A DNA stretch of 64,000 nucleotides from Pseudomonadota bacterium (GCA_023386645.1 JAEWJI010000037.1:48715-112714), one strand, 5' to 3'; shown: positions 42,537-53,048, numbered from the stretch's first letter. Made by a program: numbers and translations. The notes: generated by a model not told the origin, from the sequence alone.

Positions 42537-44133
42537 CCGGGCGCGCGCCCGGGCCGACGGACCGCGCCGCCGCCTGATCCGCTTCGGCGGGTCGCGGCTG
42601 GGCGGGCTGATCCTGGCGCTGAACCTGCTGAGCCTGCTGATCCTGTTCGGCGGGGCGCTGGCGCTCAACGAATGGCGGCGCGGGCTGGTCGACGCGCGCC
42701 AGGAATCCCTGCTGGGCCAGGCCGAGCTGCTGTCGACCGTGCTGGCCGACAAGCAGTACACGCGTGGCGAGCCCGAGCCGGTGCTGGATCGCGAACAGGC
42801 GCCGCGCCTGCTGCGCGACATCTACATCCCCCGAGGCCAGAGGGCGCGGCTGTACGACGCCGACGGGGTGCTGCTGGCCGACAGCTACGAGGTCTCGGAC
42901 ATCATCGCGGGCGAGCCCCTGCCGCCCGCGCGGCCGGCCGGCACGGCCGAGCCGGCCCCCGACGTGAAGGCCGAGGCCCGGACCGCGCGCAATCTGGAGA
43001 AGGCCGAGGGCGCCCTGGCCGACGAGATCACCGGGGCCCTGGCCGGCGAGGCCCAGACCCGGGTGCGGCGCTCCGAGACCGGCGAGCGGGTGGTGTCGGT
43101 ATCGATCCCGGTGCGGCACGTGTCGCGGGTGCTGGGCGTGCTGACGCTGGAGGCGGCGGACGTGGACGCCATCCTGGACGCCCAGCGCCGCGCCCTGACG
43201 CCGTTCGCCATCGTGGCCCTGGTGGTGTCGCTGCTGTCGTCGCTGCTGCTGCACCTGTTCGTGGCGCGGCCGGTGATGCGGCTGTCGGCGGCGGCGGACC
43301 AGGTGCGCCAGCAGAAGGCGCGGGCCATCTCCCTGCCCGACCTGGAGGACCGCAAGGACGAGATCGGCGACCTGGCGCGGTCGCTGGAGACCATGACCCG
43401 GACCCTGTCGGACCGGATGGACGCCATCGAGGCCTTCGCCGCGGACGTCAGCCACGAGATCAAGAACCCCCTGACCTCGATCCGGTCGGCGCTGGAGACC
43501 CTGGAGCTGGTCAAGGAGCCGGCCCAGAGGGAGCGGCTGACCGCCCTGCTGCAACAGGACGTGCGGCGGCTGGACCGGCTGATCACCGACATCTCCAACG
43601 CGTCGCGGCTGGACGCCGAACTGTCGCGCGACCGGCCCCGCCCGATCGATCTCGGCGTTCTGCTCACCGACATCGTCGGGGTCTATGAGGGGACGGCCAA
43701 GCCGGGCGAGCCCTCGGTGGTCCTGACCCTTGGGGCCGGCGAGCCGCTGAACGTTCTCGGCCGCGAGGGGCCGCTGGGCCAGGTGTTCCGCAACCTGATC
43801 GACAACGCCCGATCCTTCAGCCCGACCGGCGGAGCGGTGCGCGTCGGCGTGGGCCGCGCCGACGACGGCGAGGCCGCCCTCGTCGCCACGGTGGAGGACG
43901 ACGGACCGGGAATCCCGCCCGAGAACCTGGAGACGGTGTTCGAGCGGTTCTACACCTCGCGCCCGCGCGGGACGGCGTTCGGCGCCAACTCCGGCCTGGG
44001 CCTCTCGATCGTGCGCCAGATCGTCGAGGCCCACGGCGGCCGGGTGCATGCCGAGAACCGGACCTCTGCGACCGGGGCGGTCCAGGGCGCCCGGTTCGTG
44101 GTGCGGCTGCCGCTGGCCGGGCGTCGCGGGTGA
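42505..44133 (+). CDS. chvG: Sensor histidine kinase ChvG
   Basis: A 542-residue membrane kinase, with start ATG 42505 inside the end of chvI. Helix 1 at about 30-52 (GLILALNLLSLLILFGGALAL), a periplasmic domain to about 230, helix 2 (PFAIVALVVSLLSSLLLHLF), HAMP, then HisKA FAADVSHEIKNPLTSIRSAL and ATP-binding boxes NLIDNARSFSP, DDGPGIPPEN, GLGLSIVRQI. The orthologue ExoS/ChvG is repressed in Rhizobiales by the periplasmic protein ExoR; no exoR is seen here. It shares an operon with hprK, coupled by GTGA overlap. Confidence 0.95.
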   Translation: MASATDTARADRARARADGPRRRLIRFGGSRLGGLILALNLLSLLILFGGALALNEWRRGLVDARQESLLGQAELLSTVLADKQYTRGEPEPVLDREQAPRLLRDIYIPRGQRARLYDADGVLLADSYEVSDIIAGEPLPPARPAGTAEPAPDVKAEARTARNLEKAEGALADEITGALAGEAQTRVRRSETGERVVSVSIPVRHVSRVLGVLTLEAADVDAILDAQRRALTPFAIVALVVSLLSSLLLHLFVARPVMRLSAAADQVRQQKARAISLPDLEDRKDEIGDLARSLETMTRTLSDRMDAIEAFAADVSHEIKNPLTSIRSALETLELVKEPAQRERLTALLQQDVRRLDRLITDISNASRLDAELSRDRPRPIDLGVLLTDIVGVYEGTAKPGEPSVVLTLGAGEPLNVLGREGPLGQVFRNLIDNARSFSPTGGAVRVGVGRADDGEAALVATVEDDGPGIPPENLETVFERFYTSRPRGTAFGANSGLGLSIVRQIVEAHGGRVHAENRTSATGAVQGARFVVRLPLAGRRG

Positions 44134-44552
44134 CCCCGCCCGTCCACGCCACCGCCGTCGCCCGGCACGGGACCGAGGGCTGGCGCGGCGTCCTGCTGAG
44201 GGGGGCGTCCGGGGCAGGCAAGAGCGACCTGGCGCTGCGGCTGATGGCCGAGGGCTGGCGGCTGGTCGGCGACGACTATGTGCATCTGTTCGCCTCCGGC
44301 GGCCGGCTGTGGGCGGCCGGGCCCGAGCCGATCCGCGACCGCATTGAGGCGCGGGGCCTGGGCCTGATCTCCCGGCCCGCCCTTCCCGTCAGCCGGGTCG
44401 CCCTGGTGGTGGATCTGAGCGACGACACGCCCGAACGCCTGCCGGAACCGGAGACGGTCGCCCTGGCCGGGATCGAGGTTCCGCGCCTGCGCCTGGACCC
44501 CAGGCCCGCCTCCGCCTGCGTCATCGTCGCGGCGGCGCTCGACCGGCTTTAA
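44130..44552 (+). CDS. hprK: HPr kinase/phosphorylase, short alphaproteobacterial form
   Basis: A 140-residue protein equal to only the C-terminal catalytic domain of the roughly 310-residue Firmicutes enzyme. GTG 44130 overlaps the chvG stop. Walker A is GASGAGKSDLAL (Gly25-Ser32). The conserved catalytic pair is in LVGDDYVHL. The HprK signature appears as EARGLGLI. It phosphorylates HPr on its regulatory serine and can reverse that. Location after chvIG is the standard alphaproteobacterial arrangement. Confidence 0.95.
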   Translation: MTPPVHATAVARHGTEGWRGVLLRGASGAGKSDLALRLMAEGWRLVGDDYVHLFASGGRLWAAGPEPIRDRIEARGLGLISRPALPVSRVALVVDLSDDTPERLPEPETVALAGIEVPRLRLDPRPASACVIVAAALDRL

Positions 44553-44656
44553 CCCGGCGCGGGTTTGGCCTATCTAGGCCGGCTTGCGGCCAGCCCGCCC
44601 CCTCGAAAGGGGCGCGGCGGCGAACCGGGGGACGTGCGCGTCTTGGTTGAGCCTTC

Positions 44657-45061
44657 ATGATCGGCCTGGTGATCGTCACCCACGGCGGACTGGCCTCGGA
44701 GTTCCTCCACGCCATGGAGCACGTCGTCGGGCCCCAGCGCGGCGTCGCGACCATCTGCATCGGGCCGGAGGACGACATGGAGCGTCGCCGGCGCGACATC
44801 CTGGACGCCGCCTCGGCCGTGGACGACGGCGAGGGGGTGATCCTGCTGACCGACATGTTCGGCGGCACCCCGTCGAACCTCGCTATCTCGGTGATGGAGC
44901 AGACCCGGGCCGAGGTGATCGCGGGCCTGAACCTGCCGATGCTGATCAAGCTGGCCAGCGTGCGCCATCGCGAAACGCTGGAGGCCTGCGTGGCCCATGC
45001 CCAGGACGCCGGGCGCAAATACATCTCGGTCGCCTCCTGGGTCCTGGCGGGGGAAAAATGA
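44657..45061 (+). CDS. PTS EIIA component, mannose/fructose (EIIA-Man) family
   Basis: A 134-residue cytoplasmic protein. His9 (IVTHGGLA) is the site phosphorylated by HPr-P. DMFGGTPSN, a conserved surface loop, and LPMLIKLAS are also present. No membrane EIIB/C/D genes are nearby, so this is a regulatory PTS rather than a sugar transporter. Its stop overlaps the HPr start (ATGA). A gap of 104 bp separates it from hprK, where rapZ stands in many relatives but is absent here. Confidence 0.93.
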   Translation: MIGLVIVTHGGLASEFLHAMEHVVGPQRGVATICIGPEDDMERRRRDILDAASAVDDGEGVILLTDMFGGTPSNLAISVMEQTRAEVIAGLNLPMLIKLASVRHRETLEACVAHAQDAGRKYISVASWVLAGEK

Positions 45062-45336
45062 GCGAAACCGCGCGCGCCACGGTCGGCATCTGCAACCAGC
45101 GCGGCCTGCACGCCCGCGCCTCGGCCAAGTTCGTCAAGCTGGCCTCGACCTTCGACTGCGAGATACGGGTCACCCGCGACGGCGTGACCGTCGACGCCCG
45201 CTCGATCATGGGCCTGCTAATGCTGGGCGCCGGCAACGGCTGCGGCGTGGACATCGAGGCCGAGGGCGAGGGCGCCGAGGACGCCGTCGCCGCCCTGGCC
45301 GACCTGGTGAACCGAAAGTTCGACGAGGATCAGTAG
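45058..45336 (+). CDS. ptsH: Phosphocarrier protein HPr
   Basis: A 92-residue protein. ATG 45058 overlaps the stop of the EIIA gene. His18 in RGLHARASAKF accepts phosphate from enzyme I. Ser49 in DARSIMGLLMLGA is the expected target of HprK. The remaining fold signatures (VTRDGVTVDA, GEGAEDAVAALADLV) are complete. Enzyme I (ptsI/ptsP) is not in the window. The gene is convergent with ggt. Confidence 0.96.
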   Translation: MSETARATVGICNQRGLHARASAKFVKLASTFDCEIRVTRDGVTVDARSIMGLLMLGAGNGCGVDIEAEGEGAEDAVAALADLVNRKFDEDQ

Positions 45337-45343
45337 GCGCGGG

Positions 45344-47092
45344 CTACCGCACCCGCGCCACGCCCTCGCGGCGATCGTCGGCTCCGGCGTCCCAGGCCCA
45401 GCGGCCGTCCGCGTCCTGCCTCCAGACCCCGCCGTGCAGGCCGGAGTTCTCGGCCGAGTTGGGGCGGACGGCGACGCCGAGAGCGGCCATCGCTTCGGCC
45501 AGGACGGGATCGAAGCGGGCGCTGTCGCCGGTGAAGGCGTCGCCGCGCGCGACCAGGTTGGGCAGGTCGAAGGCCGCCTGGACCGGCAGGCCCCATCGTA
45601 GCGATCCGATCAGGGCCTTGGCGTTATAGGCCAGGATCGCCGGACCGCCGGGCGACCCCATAAGCCCGACCAGCCGCCCTTCTTGGTCCAGCACGATCAC
45701 CGGCGCCATCGACGAGCGGGGTCGCTTGCCGGCCGCCACCGCATTGGCGGCGGGGGCGCCGTCCGGGCCCGTGGGGGCGAAGGAGAAGTCGGTCAGCTGG
45801 TTGTTCAGGAAGAAGCCGGCGGCCATCCGGCCCGAGCCGAAGACGCTCTCGACCGTGGTGGTCATGCTGACGGCGTTGCCCCGCGCGTCCACCACCGTGA
45901 AATGGGAAGTGCCGGCGGGCTCGCGGGTCGCGTCCGGGCCGATGAAGACGCCGCCGGGCGGGGTTCCGGGCGGGGCCGCGCCGGTCAGGCCGGGGGCGAG
46001 CGCCGCGCGGGCGGCGACATAGGCGGGGTCCAGCAGGCCCTGGACCGGCACGCCCACGAAGGCCGGGTCGCCGACGTAGCGGTCGCGGTCGGCGTACATC
46101 AGCCGCTGCAACTGGCCGAAGGCGGCCCAGGCGCGAGCGTCGGCGGGGCCCAGGTCGAGGTCCGGCGCATGCTCGGCCATGGCCAGGAGCTGGAGCACCG
46201 CCACGCCGCTGGACGGGGGCGGAGGCACGCAGACGACATAGAGCCGCCAGGGCCGGCACAGGGCGCCGCGCTCGATCGGTTCGTAGGCCGCGAGGTCTTC
46301 GGTCGTCAGGCCCCCCGGCCGGGGGCCCTGGCGCACCGCCTCGACGATCTGGAGCCCGATGCGGCCATTGTAGAAGGCGTCGGCGCCCCCGGCCGCGATC
46401 TCCCGCACCGTGCGGGCGTACTCCGGATTGCGCAGGACGTCGCCGGCGACGTAGGGGGCGCCGTCGGGCCGGGTGAAATAGGCCTCGGCCCAGGGGGTGC
46501 GGGCCTGGCCCCGGGGCAGGGCGATCATGCCGGCCAGGCGCGGCGAGACGACGAAGCCTTCCTCGGCCAGGCGCTCGGCCTCTCCGAACAGTTCGGCCCA
46601 GGGCAGGCGGCCGTGCTCCTCCTGGGCCATCGCCAGCATCGCGACCACGCCCGGCGCCCCGGTCGAGCGGCCGCTGAGCACGGCGTCCATGAAGGGCAGG
46701 GGCTGGCCGTCTTCGAAGAACAGCTCCGGCGTCGCGGAGGCCGGGGCGGTCTCGCGGCCGTCGTAGCTCGTCACCTCGCCGGTCGCGGCGTCGTAGTGCA
46801 TCATGAAGGCGCCGCCGCCCAGGCCCGAGGACTGGGGCTCGACCAGACCCAGCACGGCCTGGACCGCGACCGCCGCGTCGACCGCCGAGCCGCCGGCGTC
46901 GAGCACCTTCATCCCCGCCTCGACCGCCAGGGGATTGGCCGCCGCCACGAAGGGACCGACGGCGCGGGGGGCGGAGGGCCGGGAAGGGGGAGCGGCGACG
47001 CTGTCCGTCGACCCTCGCGGCGCGACGCCCTGGCAGGCGACCAGCAGCAGGGACAGCCCCAGGACGGCGAGGCGGCGCGGGATCAGGCGCAT
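45344..47092 (-). CDS. ggt: Gamma-glutamyltransferase
   Basis: A 582-residue enzyme of glutathione turnover that also hydrolyses gamma-glutamyl amides. A lipoprotein signal (LLLVACQG, Cys20) directs it to the envelope. The large-subunit part begins GPFVAAANPLAVEAGMKVLDAGGSAVDAAVA. The precursor is cleaved before the catalytic Thr in AGTSHFTVVDARGNAVSMTTT, giving a small subunit of about 190 residues. Substrate-binding GSPGG is present near the end (LMGSPGGPAIL). Most relatives have an ordinary secretory signal, so lipidation is a variation. Confidence 0.95.
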   Translation of the reverse strand: MRLIPRRLAVLGLSLLLVACQGVAPRGSTDSVAAPPSRPSAPRAVGPFVAAANPLAVEAGMKVLDAGGSAVDAAVAVQAVLGLVEPQSSGLGGGAFMMHYDAATGEVTSYDGRETAPASATPELFFEDGQPLPFMDAVLSGRSTGAPGVVAMLAMAQEEHGRLPWAELFGEAERLAEEGFVVSPRLAGMIALPRGQARTPWAEAYFTRPDGAPYVAGDVLRNPEYARTVREIAAGGADAFYNGRIGLQIVEAVRQGPRPGGLTTEDLAAYEPIERGALCRPWRLYVVCVPPPPSSGVAVLQLLAMAEHAPDLDLGPADARAWAAFGQLQRLMYADRDRYVGDPAFVGVPVQGLLDPAYVAARAALAPGLTGAAPPGTPPGGVFIGPDATREPAGTSHFTVVDARGNAVSMTTTVESVFGSGRMAAGFFLNNQLTDFSFAPTGPDGAPAANAVAAGKRPRSSMAPVIVLDQEGRLVGLMGSPGGPAILAYNAKALIGSLRWGLPVQAAFDLPNLVARGDAFTGDSARFDPVLAEAMAALGVAVRPNSAENSGLHGGVWRQDADGRWAWDAGADDRREGVARVR

Positions 47093-47268
47093 GGACGGCT
47101 CCGGCTGAGGCCTCGAAGCGCGGGGCTCCGGGGCGAAGGGACGCGGCCCCTTCGACTAGGCCGCCGCCCGCGCCCCGCCAAGACCGGATCGGCGCCCCAG
47201 GCCCCAAAGCCGCTTGCGCGCCCCGGGCCAAGTCGCTAGATACCCGCCCTCGCCTGCCAAGGCCAAGC

Positions 47269-47345
47269 GCGCCCGTAGCTCAGCTGGATAGAGCATCAGA
47301 CTACGAATCTGAGGGTCGGACGTTCGAATCGTTCCGGGCGCGCCA
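47269..47345 (+). tRNA. tRNA-Arg (anticodon ACG)
   Basis: A full cloverleaf of 77 nt with encoded CCA. The acceptor stem GCGCCCG pairs with CGGGCGC, then discriminator G and CCA at 47343-47345. The D arm GCTCAGCTGGATAGAGC is normal, the anticodon loop CTACGAA carries ACG (inosine-modified in bacteria) and the T arm is GTTCGAATC. TTTTCTT follows. No integrase is near. Confidence 0.97.
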
Positions 47346-47382
47346 TTTTCTTCCGACATCGTGAGGCCGAAGCGGACGCTCT

Positions 47383-48363
47383 TCAGGCGTCCAGCTGGTC
47401 CATGCGGCATTGGGTCGGCGCCTTGTCCGGGCGGAAGCGAATCAGTTTTGTGCCGTGGCGGAAGCGGGCGTCGGAGACCTGGTCGAAGCCGACCTCGACG
47501 ACCCGCTCGGGCCGCAGCGGCTCCCAGGCGGCGGAGCGGTCGGTGGACCAGCGGCTGGGGCCGCCGGGCGCGCGGCCGGTGAAGCCTTCGCCGCCCTTCA
47601 GCGCCTCCAGATCGCGGGTCAGGGCGTCGCGGTCGACGCCGGCGAAACCCGAGGTGTGGCCGACGTGGTTCAGCCGGCCCTGATCGTCGTAGAGGCCGAG
47701 CAGCAGGGAGCCGACCAGGGGGCTGCCGGTCGCATAGCGGAAGCCGCCCACGACGCAGTCGGCGGTGCGGGCGCGCTTGACCTTGATCATGGCGCGTTCG
47801 CCCTCCGCATAGGGGCCGTCCATGCGCTTGGCCACGACCCCTTCCAGCCGGCCGTCGGACAGCCATCGCTCGGCCAGGGCCCCGTCCTCGGTTCCGGGGG
47901 TGAGGGTCAACCGGGGGGTCTGAAGGGGCTGAAGGAACGCTTCGAGGCGTCCGTGCCGCTCTGTCCAGGCGCGGGCGCGCAGGTCCGCGCCGTCCGTATC
48001 AACCAGCATGTCGAACAGGGCGAAGACCGCAGGCGTCTCGCGCGAAAGCTTGAGAATGCGGCTCTCGGCCGGGTGCAGCCGGGCCTGGAGGACCTCAAAG
48101 GAAAAGGCGTCGCCGTCCTGGGCCAGAAGCTCGCCGTCCAGGCCGAAGGTTTTCTCCGGCAACTCCCCCAGCCGGGCGACCACCTCGGGGAAGAAGCGGT
48201 TCAGGGACTTGCCGGACTTGGCGACCAACTCGACCCGGCCTCCGTCACGAAAGGCCAGGCAGCGGAAGCCGTCCCACTTGGGCTCGTACCACCAGCCCGG
48301 CCCGGGCGGCAGGGCGGGCTGGGAGCGGGCCTCCATGGGCGAGGCGTGCAGCAGGGCCGCCAT
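47383..48363 (-). CDS. ligC: ATP-dependent DNA ligase (LigC type)
   Basis: A 326-residue ligase. Motif I with the adenylated Lys29 is EPKWDGFR; motif III is GELLAQ with VFALFDML; motif IV is LEGVVAKR; motif V is MIKVKR. The C-terminal OB domain starts near DCVVGGFRY. The protein is a stand-alone ligase, without the nuclease or polymerase domains of LigD. In mycobacteria LigC works in a back-up end-joining or base-excision route, and in alphaproteobacteria similar genes are usual. Ku is not encoded nearby. Downstream of a small membrane protein gene by 10 bp. Confidence 0.92.
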   Translation of the reverse strand: MAALLHASPMEARSQPALPPGPGWWYEPKWDGFRCLAFRDGGRVELVAKSGKSLNRFFPEVVARLGELPEKTFGLDGELLAQDGDAFSFEVLQARLHPAESRILKLSRETPAVFALFDMLVDTDGADLRARAWTERHGRLEAFLQPLQTPRLTLTPGTEDGALAERWLSDGRLEGVVAKRMDGPYAEGERAMIKVKRARTADCVVGGFRYATGSPLVGSLLLGLYDDQGRLNHVGHTSGFAGVDRDALTRDLEALKGGEGFTGRAPGGPSRWSTDRSAAWEPLRPERVVEVGFDQVSDARFRHGTKLIRFRPDKAPTQCRMDQLDA

Positions 48364-48373
48364 GGCGGTGGGA

Positions 48374-48901
48374 TCAGTACCGACGGCCGCGTCGACGCAT
48401 CAGCAGCAGGACGACGCCCACCCCGAACCCGACCGCCGCGGCCGTGGCGATGGCGCTTTCCCGGGATCGGGACTGTTTGACCACGCCCATCTCGACCAGC
48501 GGATTGGGCATCCGGCCCCGGCCCAGGTCCTGGACCACGCCCTCGACCGTGTTGATCCGGTCGGCGAGCATCAGCAGCAGCCAGTGGCCCCACTGGCTCT
48601 CGCTAAACCGGTAGGCCGCGCGGCGCAGGGTTCCGCTGAGACCCGACGGCGGGGTGGACAGGCCCAGCGCGGCCGGCAGGGCCTTGTGCTCGACCGAGCG
48701 CAGGATCTCGACCTCCGGCTCCTGCTGCGGCGGGCGGGTCCAGTTCATGCCGGGGCCGTCGTCCCGGGACCGGTCGCGCATTGGCCAGGTGGGATCGTTC
48801 TCGGGGTCGGCGTCCACGGCCCAGCCGACCACGGTCGTCGGGTCGATGCGGGGATAGACCTTGTCGGCGGCGGCCAGCGCCTGATCGCTCTGGGTCTTCA
48901 T
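48374..48901 (-). CDS. Hypothetical membrane-anchored protein
   Basis: A 175-residue protein with a long soluble N-terminal part, rich in Pro and charged residues (DPTTVVGWAVDADPENDPTWPMRDR), and two hydrophobic segments near the C-terminus (RFSESQWGHWLLLMLADRI and AIATAAAVGFGVGVVLLLM), ending in a strongly basic tail RRRGRRY. It lies between the alcohol dehydrogenase and ligC on the same strand with 10-bp spacing on both sides, so the three form a likely operon. No family recognised. Confidence 0.65.
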   Translation of the reverse strand: MKTQSDQALAAADKVYPRIDPTTVVGWAVDADPENDPTWPMRDRSRDDGPGMNWTRPPQQEPEVEILRSVEHKALPAALGLSTPPSGLSGTLRRAAYRFSESQWGHWLLLMLADRINTVEGVVQDLGRGRMPNPLVEMGVVKQSRSRESAIATAAAVGFGVGVVLLLMRRRGRRY

Positions 48902-48911
48902 GGCGTTCTCC

Positions 48912-50057
48912 TCAGGCGGCGTTGGGCAGAAGGACCGGCTTGATGCAGCCGTCCAGCTTGGACGAGAAAAGGTGATAGGCCTCGGCCACGTCCTCGAGCG
49001 GGACGCGGTGGGTGATGATCGCCTTGGGATCGATCCGGCCTTCCTTCACATGCTCGATCAGGCGCGGCAGCAGGCGCTTCACCGAGGCCTGGTTGGCGCG
49101 GATGGTGATGCCCTTGTTCACGACATTGCCGATCGGGACCATGTTGCCGGTCGGGCCATAGACCCCGACGATCGAGACCACCCCGCCCTTCTTCACCGAG
49201 TTGATGGCCCAGTGCAGCGGCACCGCGTTGCCGGCCTCCAGCTTCAGCTTCTTGCCGAAGATCGTGTGCCAGGCGTTCCCCGAGGCGTCCGCGCCGACCG
49301 CGTCGATACAGACGTCGGCGCCGATGTCGGTGATCTTCTTGATGAAGACCACGGCGTCGCCGATCTCGCGGAAGTCGTAGACCTCGGCCGGGCAATAGGT
49401 GCGGGCGAAGTCCAGCCGGTATTCGATGTGGTCGATGACGATGACCCGGCCCGCGCCGAACAGCCAGGCCGAACGGGCGGCGAGCAGGCCCACGGGCCCC
49501 GCGCCGAAGACCACGACCGTGTCGCCCTTCTGGATGCCGCCCATCTCGGCGGCCTGATAGCCGGTGGGCACCACGTCGGTCAGGAGCACGGCGTCGTCCG
49601 GGTCCATCCAGTCCGGGATGATTTGGGGGCCGAAGTCGGCGTAGGGGACCCGCACATATTCGGCCTGGCCGCCGTCATAGCCGCCGGCGGTGTGGGAATA
49701 GCCGAAGATGCCGCCGACGGCGGTGGCCTGGGCGTTGCTCTCATGGCAGTTGCCGAACAGCCCCTGCTTGCAGAAATGGCACTGGCCGCAGGCGATGTTG
49801 AACGGGACCAGGACGTGGTCGCCGGGCTTGAGATTCTGGACGTCCGGCCCGACCTCCTCGACCACGCCGCAGAACTCGTGGCCGAAGGTCATGCCGACCC
49901 GGGTGTCGGGCACCATGCCGTGATAGAGGTGCAGGTCCGAGCCGCAGATGCAGGACCGCGTCACCCGCACGATGGCGTCCCTTGGGTGATGGATCTTCGG
50001 CATCGGCTTATCTTCGATCCGGACCCGGCGGGGCCCGCGGTAATCCATCGCCCGCAT
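48912..50057 (-). CDS. Zinc alcohol dehydrogenase, formaldehyde-dehydrogenase-like
   Basis: A 381-residue medium-chain dehydrogenase. ATG 50057 has AAGGAGC upstream. Catalytic zinc ligands: Cys in SCICGSDLHLYHG and the GHEFCG motif. Structural zinc: CGQCHFCKQGLFGNC. Cofactor motif VFGAGPVGLLAARSAWLFGA. The pattern GMVPDTRVGMTFGHEFCGVVEEVG is that of glutathione-independent formaldehyde dehydrogenase-like enzymes. It has a GGAAC-type promoter site, so it may be a general-stress enzyme for toxic aldehydes. Confidence 0.92.
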   Translation of the reverse strand: MRAMDYRGPRRVRIEDKPMPKIHHPRDAIVRVTRSCICGSDLHLYHGMVPDTRVGMTFGHEFCGVVEEVGPDVQNLKPGDHVLVPFNIACGQCHFCKQGLFGNCHESNAQATAVGGIFGYSHTAGGYDGGQAEYVRVPYADFGPQIIPDWMDPDDAVLLTDVVPTGYQAAEMGGIQKGDTVVVFGAGPVGLLAARSAWLFGAGRVIVIDHIEYRLDFARTYCPAEVYDFREIGDAVVFIKKITDIGADVCIDAVGADASGNAWHTIFGKKLKLEAGNAVPLHWAINSVKKGGVVSIVGVYGPTGNMVPIGNVVNKGITIRANQASVKRLLPRLIEHVKEGRIDPKAIITHRVPLEDVAEAYHLFSSKLDGCIKPVLLPNAA

Positions 50058-50087
50058 TCGACGCTCCTTGACTGCAACGGGTCTGCT

Positions 50088-50113
50088 AACCGGCGGCCGG
50101 AACGGTTGGTTCC
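50088..50113 (-). promoter_or_regulatory. EcfG-type stress promoter candidate
   Basis: Read on the minus strand: GGAAC at 50113-50109, a 17-bp spacer, then GGTT at 50091-50088, 31 bp before ATG 50057. The -35 is a perfect match to the alphaproteobacterial general-stress consensus, and the -10 GGTT is the same variant seen at 1302 and 19621. Confidence 0.5.
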
Positions 50114-50246
50114 GACCTGTCCGGGCGGCCACGCTGGCGTTTCGGCGGTCTTGCCTGTATGAGGCCCGGCCTTCTCCCCGCAATCACGCCCCTACCTGAG
50201 CGGCGCGGACCGATCCGCGACCGAACACAGTCCGTCCGAGCCCGAA

Positions 50247-52079
<1,833 letters not shown>

Positions 52080-52091
52080 GAACCGGACGGC

Positions 52092-52125
52092 AAAAAGGGC
52101 GACCCGAACGGGCCGCCCTTTTTTT
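52092..52125 (+). terminator. Rho-independent terminator of typA
   Basis: AAAAAGGGCG at 52092-52101 pairs with CGCCCTTTTT at 52114-52123; inside, CCC/GGG closes a GAAC loop, with one A-C mismatch. A run of seven T at 52119-52125 follows the GC stem. The A-run opposite also lets it end transcripts from the other strand, where the GlsB-like gene ends 24 bp away. Confidence 0.9.
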
Positions 52126-52148
52126 CTTCGCTCAGATGACGCGAGCGA

Positions 52149-52397
52149 TCAGGCGCGGCGCTTCACCAGGCCGACCAGGAACAGCAGGATACAGGCGCCG
52201 ATCACCGCCACGATCAGGGTGACGATGTTGAACCCGCCGGTCTCGATGCCGAGCAGGGCGCTCGCCAGGAAGCCGCCGATGATGGCGCCGACGACGCCGA
52301 CGATGAGGTTGGTGATCAGGCCGTGATTGCGGCCCATGATCTTTTCGGCCAGCCAGCCGGCGACGATGCCGATGACGATCCAGGCGATGATGCCCAT
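52149..52397 (-). CDS. GlsB/YeaQ/YmgE-family stress-response membrane protein
   Basis: An 82-residue protein with three hydrophobic segments rich in Gly (MGIIAWIVIGIVAGWLAEKIMG, LIVGVVGAIIGGFLASALLG, IVTLIVAVIGACILLFLVGLV) and a short basic tail. This is the transglycosylase-associated (GlsB/YeaQ) family, induced by general stress in many bacteria but of unresolved biochemical role. ATG 52397 has GGAAGGGAG upstream. A weak stress-promoter-like site (GGCAAC-N16-CATT, 52437-52462 on the minus strand) lies upstream. Confidence 0.92.
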   Translation of the reverse strand: MGIIAWIVIGIVAGWLAEKIMGRNHGLITNLIVGVVGAIIGGFLASALLGIETGGFNIVTLIVAVIGACILLFLVGLVKRRA

Positions 52398-52436
52398 TGA
52401 GTGTCTCCCTTCCAAGACAGTGAAGCTCGGGGGCTA

Positions 52437-52462
52437 AATGCGCCGCCGCCGTCCGGGTTGCC
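52437..52462 (-). promoter_or_regulatory. Weak EcfG-like promoter candidate before the GlsB-like gene
   Basis: On the minus strand GGCAAC, 16 bp, CATT. It keeps AAC and the spacing but differs from consensus in both boxes. Reported because GlsB-family genes are often stress-induced. Confidence 0.25.
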
Positions 52463-52471
52463 TGAACGGAG

Positions 52472-53044
52472 CTATTCTCGGCCTGGAAGGGCCACACCGG
52501 TCAGCCTGAGACGGGAGCCGTCCCGCCACGGCATGGTCTGTTTCGTGCGCGCCCACTCGGCGCCGAGCCGCAGCGCCTCGGCGATGTCCTCGGCCGGGGA
52601 GCCCGCGTCCAGGCCTTCCACCCGGCGGCGCAGGCGCCCGCAGGAGGACAGAAGCCGCGAGGCCTGGACGGTCTCGGGGTTGCGGTTCTCGATCAGCCCG
52701 ATGTCTTCCAGCCGCGCGTAGCGCCAGCCATGTTCGGGCGGCTGCTCCAGCACCATCCGCCAGCGCTCCTCGACCGGCAGGTCGCTGGCCAGGAAGGTCC
52801 AGGTCACGCCGCCGGGCTCGCGGCGATAATGGCCGGGCCGCGTCGGCAGGCCGTGCTGTTCGTAGAGTCCCCGCGCGGAGGCCTCGATCTCGGCGAGCAT
52901 GCCGGCCAGGGGCTCGGGCAGGGCGGATTGCGCTTCCGCCTCGCGTTCGGCCTCCCGTGGGTCGTACTCATAGGCGACCGGCAGGGCGGTCTGCCGCTCC
53001 TGCCCGGAGCGGCCCAGGCCCAGCCATCGGGCGAGCCCGGCCAT
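52472..53044 (-). CDS. Hypothetical protein of unknown function
   Basis: A 190-residue soluble protein lacking a signal peptide. The centre contains HGLPTRPGHYRREPGGVTWTFLASDLPVEERWRMVLE, a Trp-containing beta-like patch, then a helical C-terminal part (ETVQASRLLSSCGRLRRRVEGLD, AEDIAEALRLGAEWARTKQ). I do not recognise a family. It is 5 bp downstream of the polysaccharide export gene on the same strand, so it belongs to that transcription unit or is its end. Confidence 0.6.
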   Translation of the reverse strand: MAGLARWLGLGRSGQERQTALPVAYEYDPREAEREAEAQSALPEPLAGMLAEIEASARGLYEQHGLPTRPGHYRREPGGVTWTFLASDLPVEERWRMVLEQPPEHGWRYARLEDIGLIENRNPETVQASRLLSSCGRLRRRVEGLDAGSPAEDIAEALRLGAEWARTKQTMPWRDGSRLRLTGVALPGRE

Positions 53045-53048
53045 GGGA

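Noticed and set aside
42442..44049. A 535-codon minus-strand frame opposite chvG
   Set aside because: chvG is fully supported on the plus strand with all kinase motifs; the opposite frame is a composition artefact.
47269..47345. tRNA-Arg as an integration site for an island
   Set aside because: No integrase and no direct repeat of the tRNA 3' end within the window; the flanks are core-type genes.
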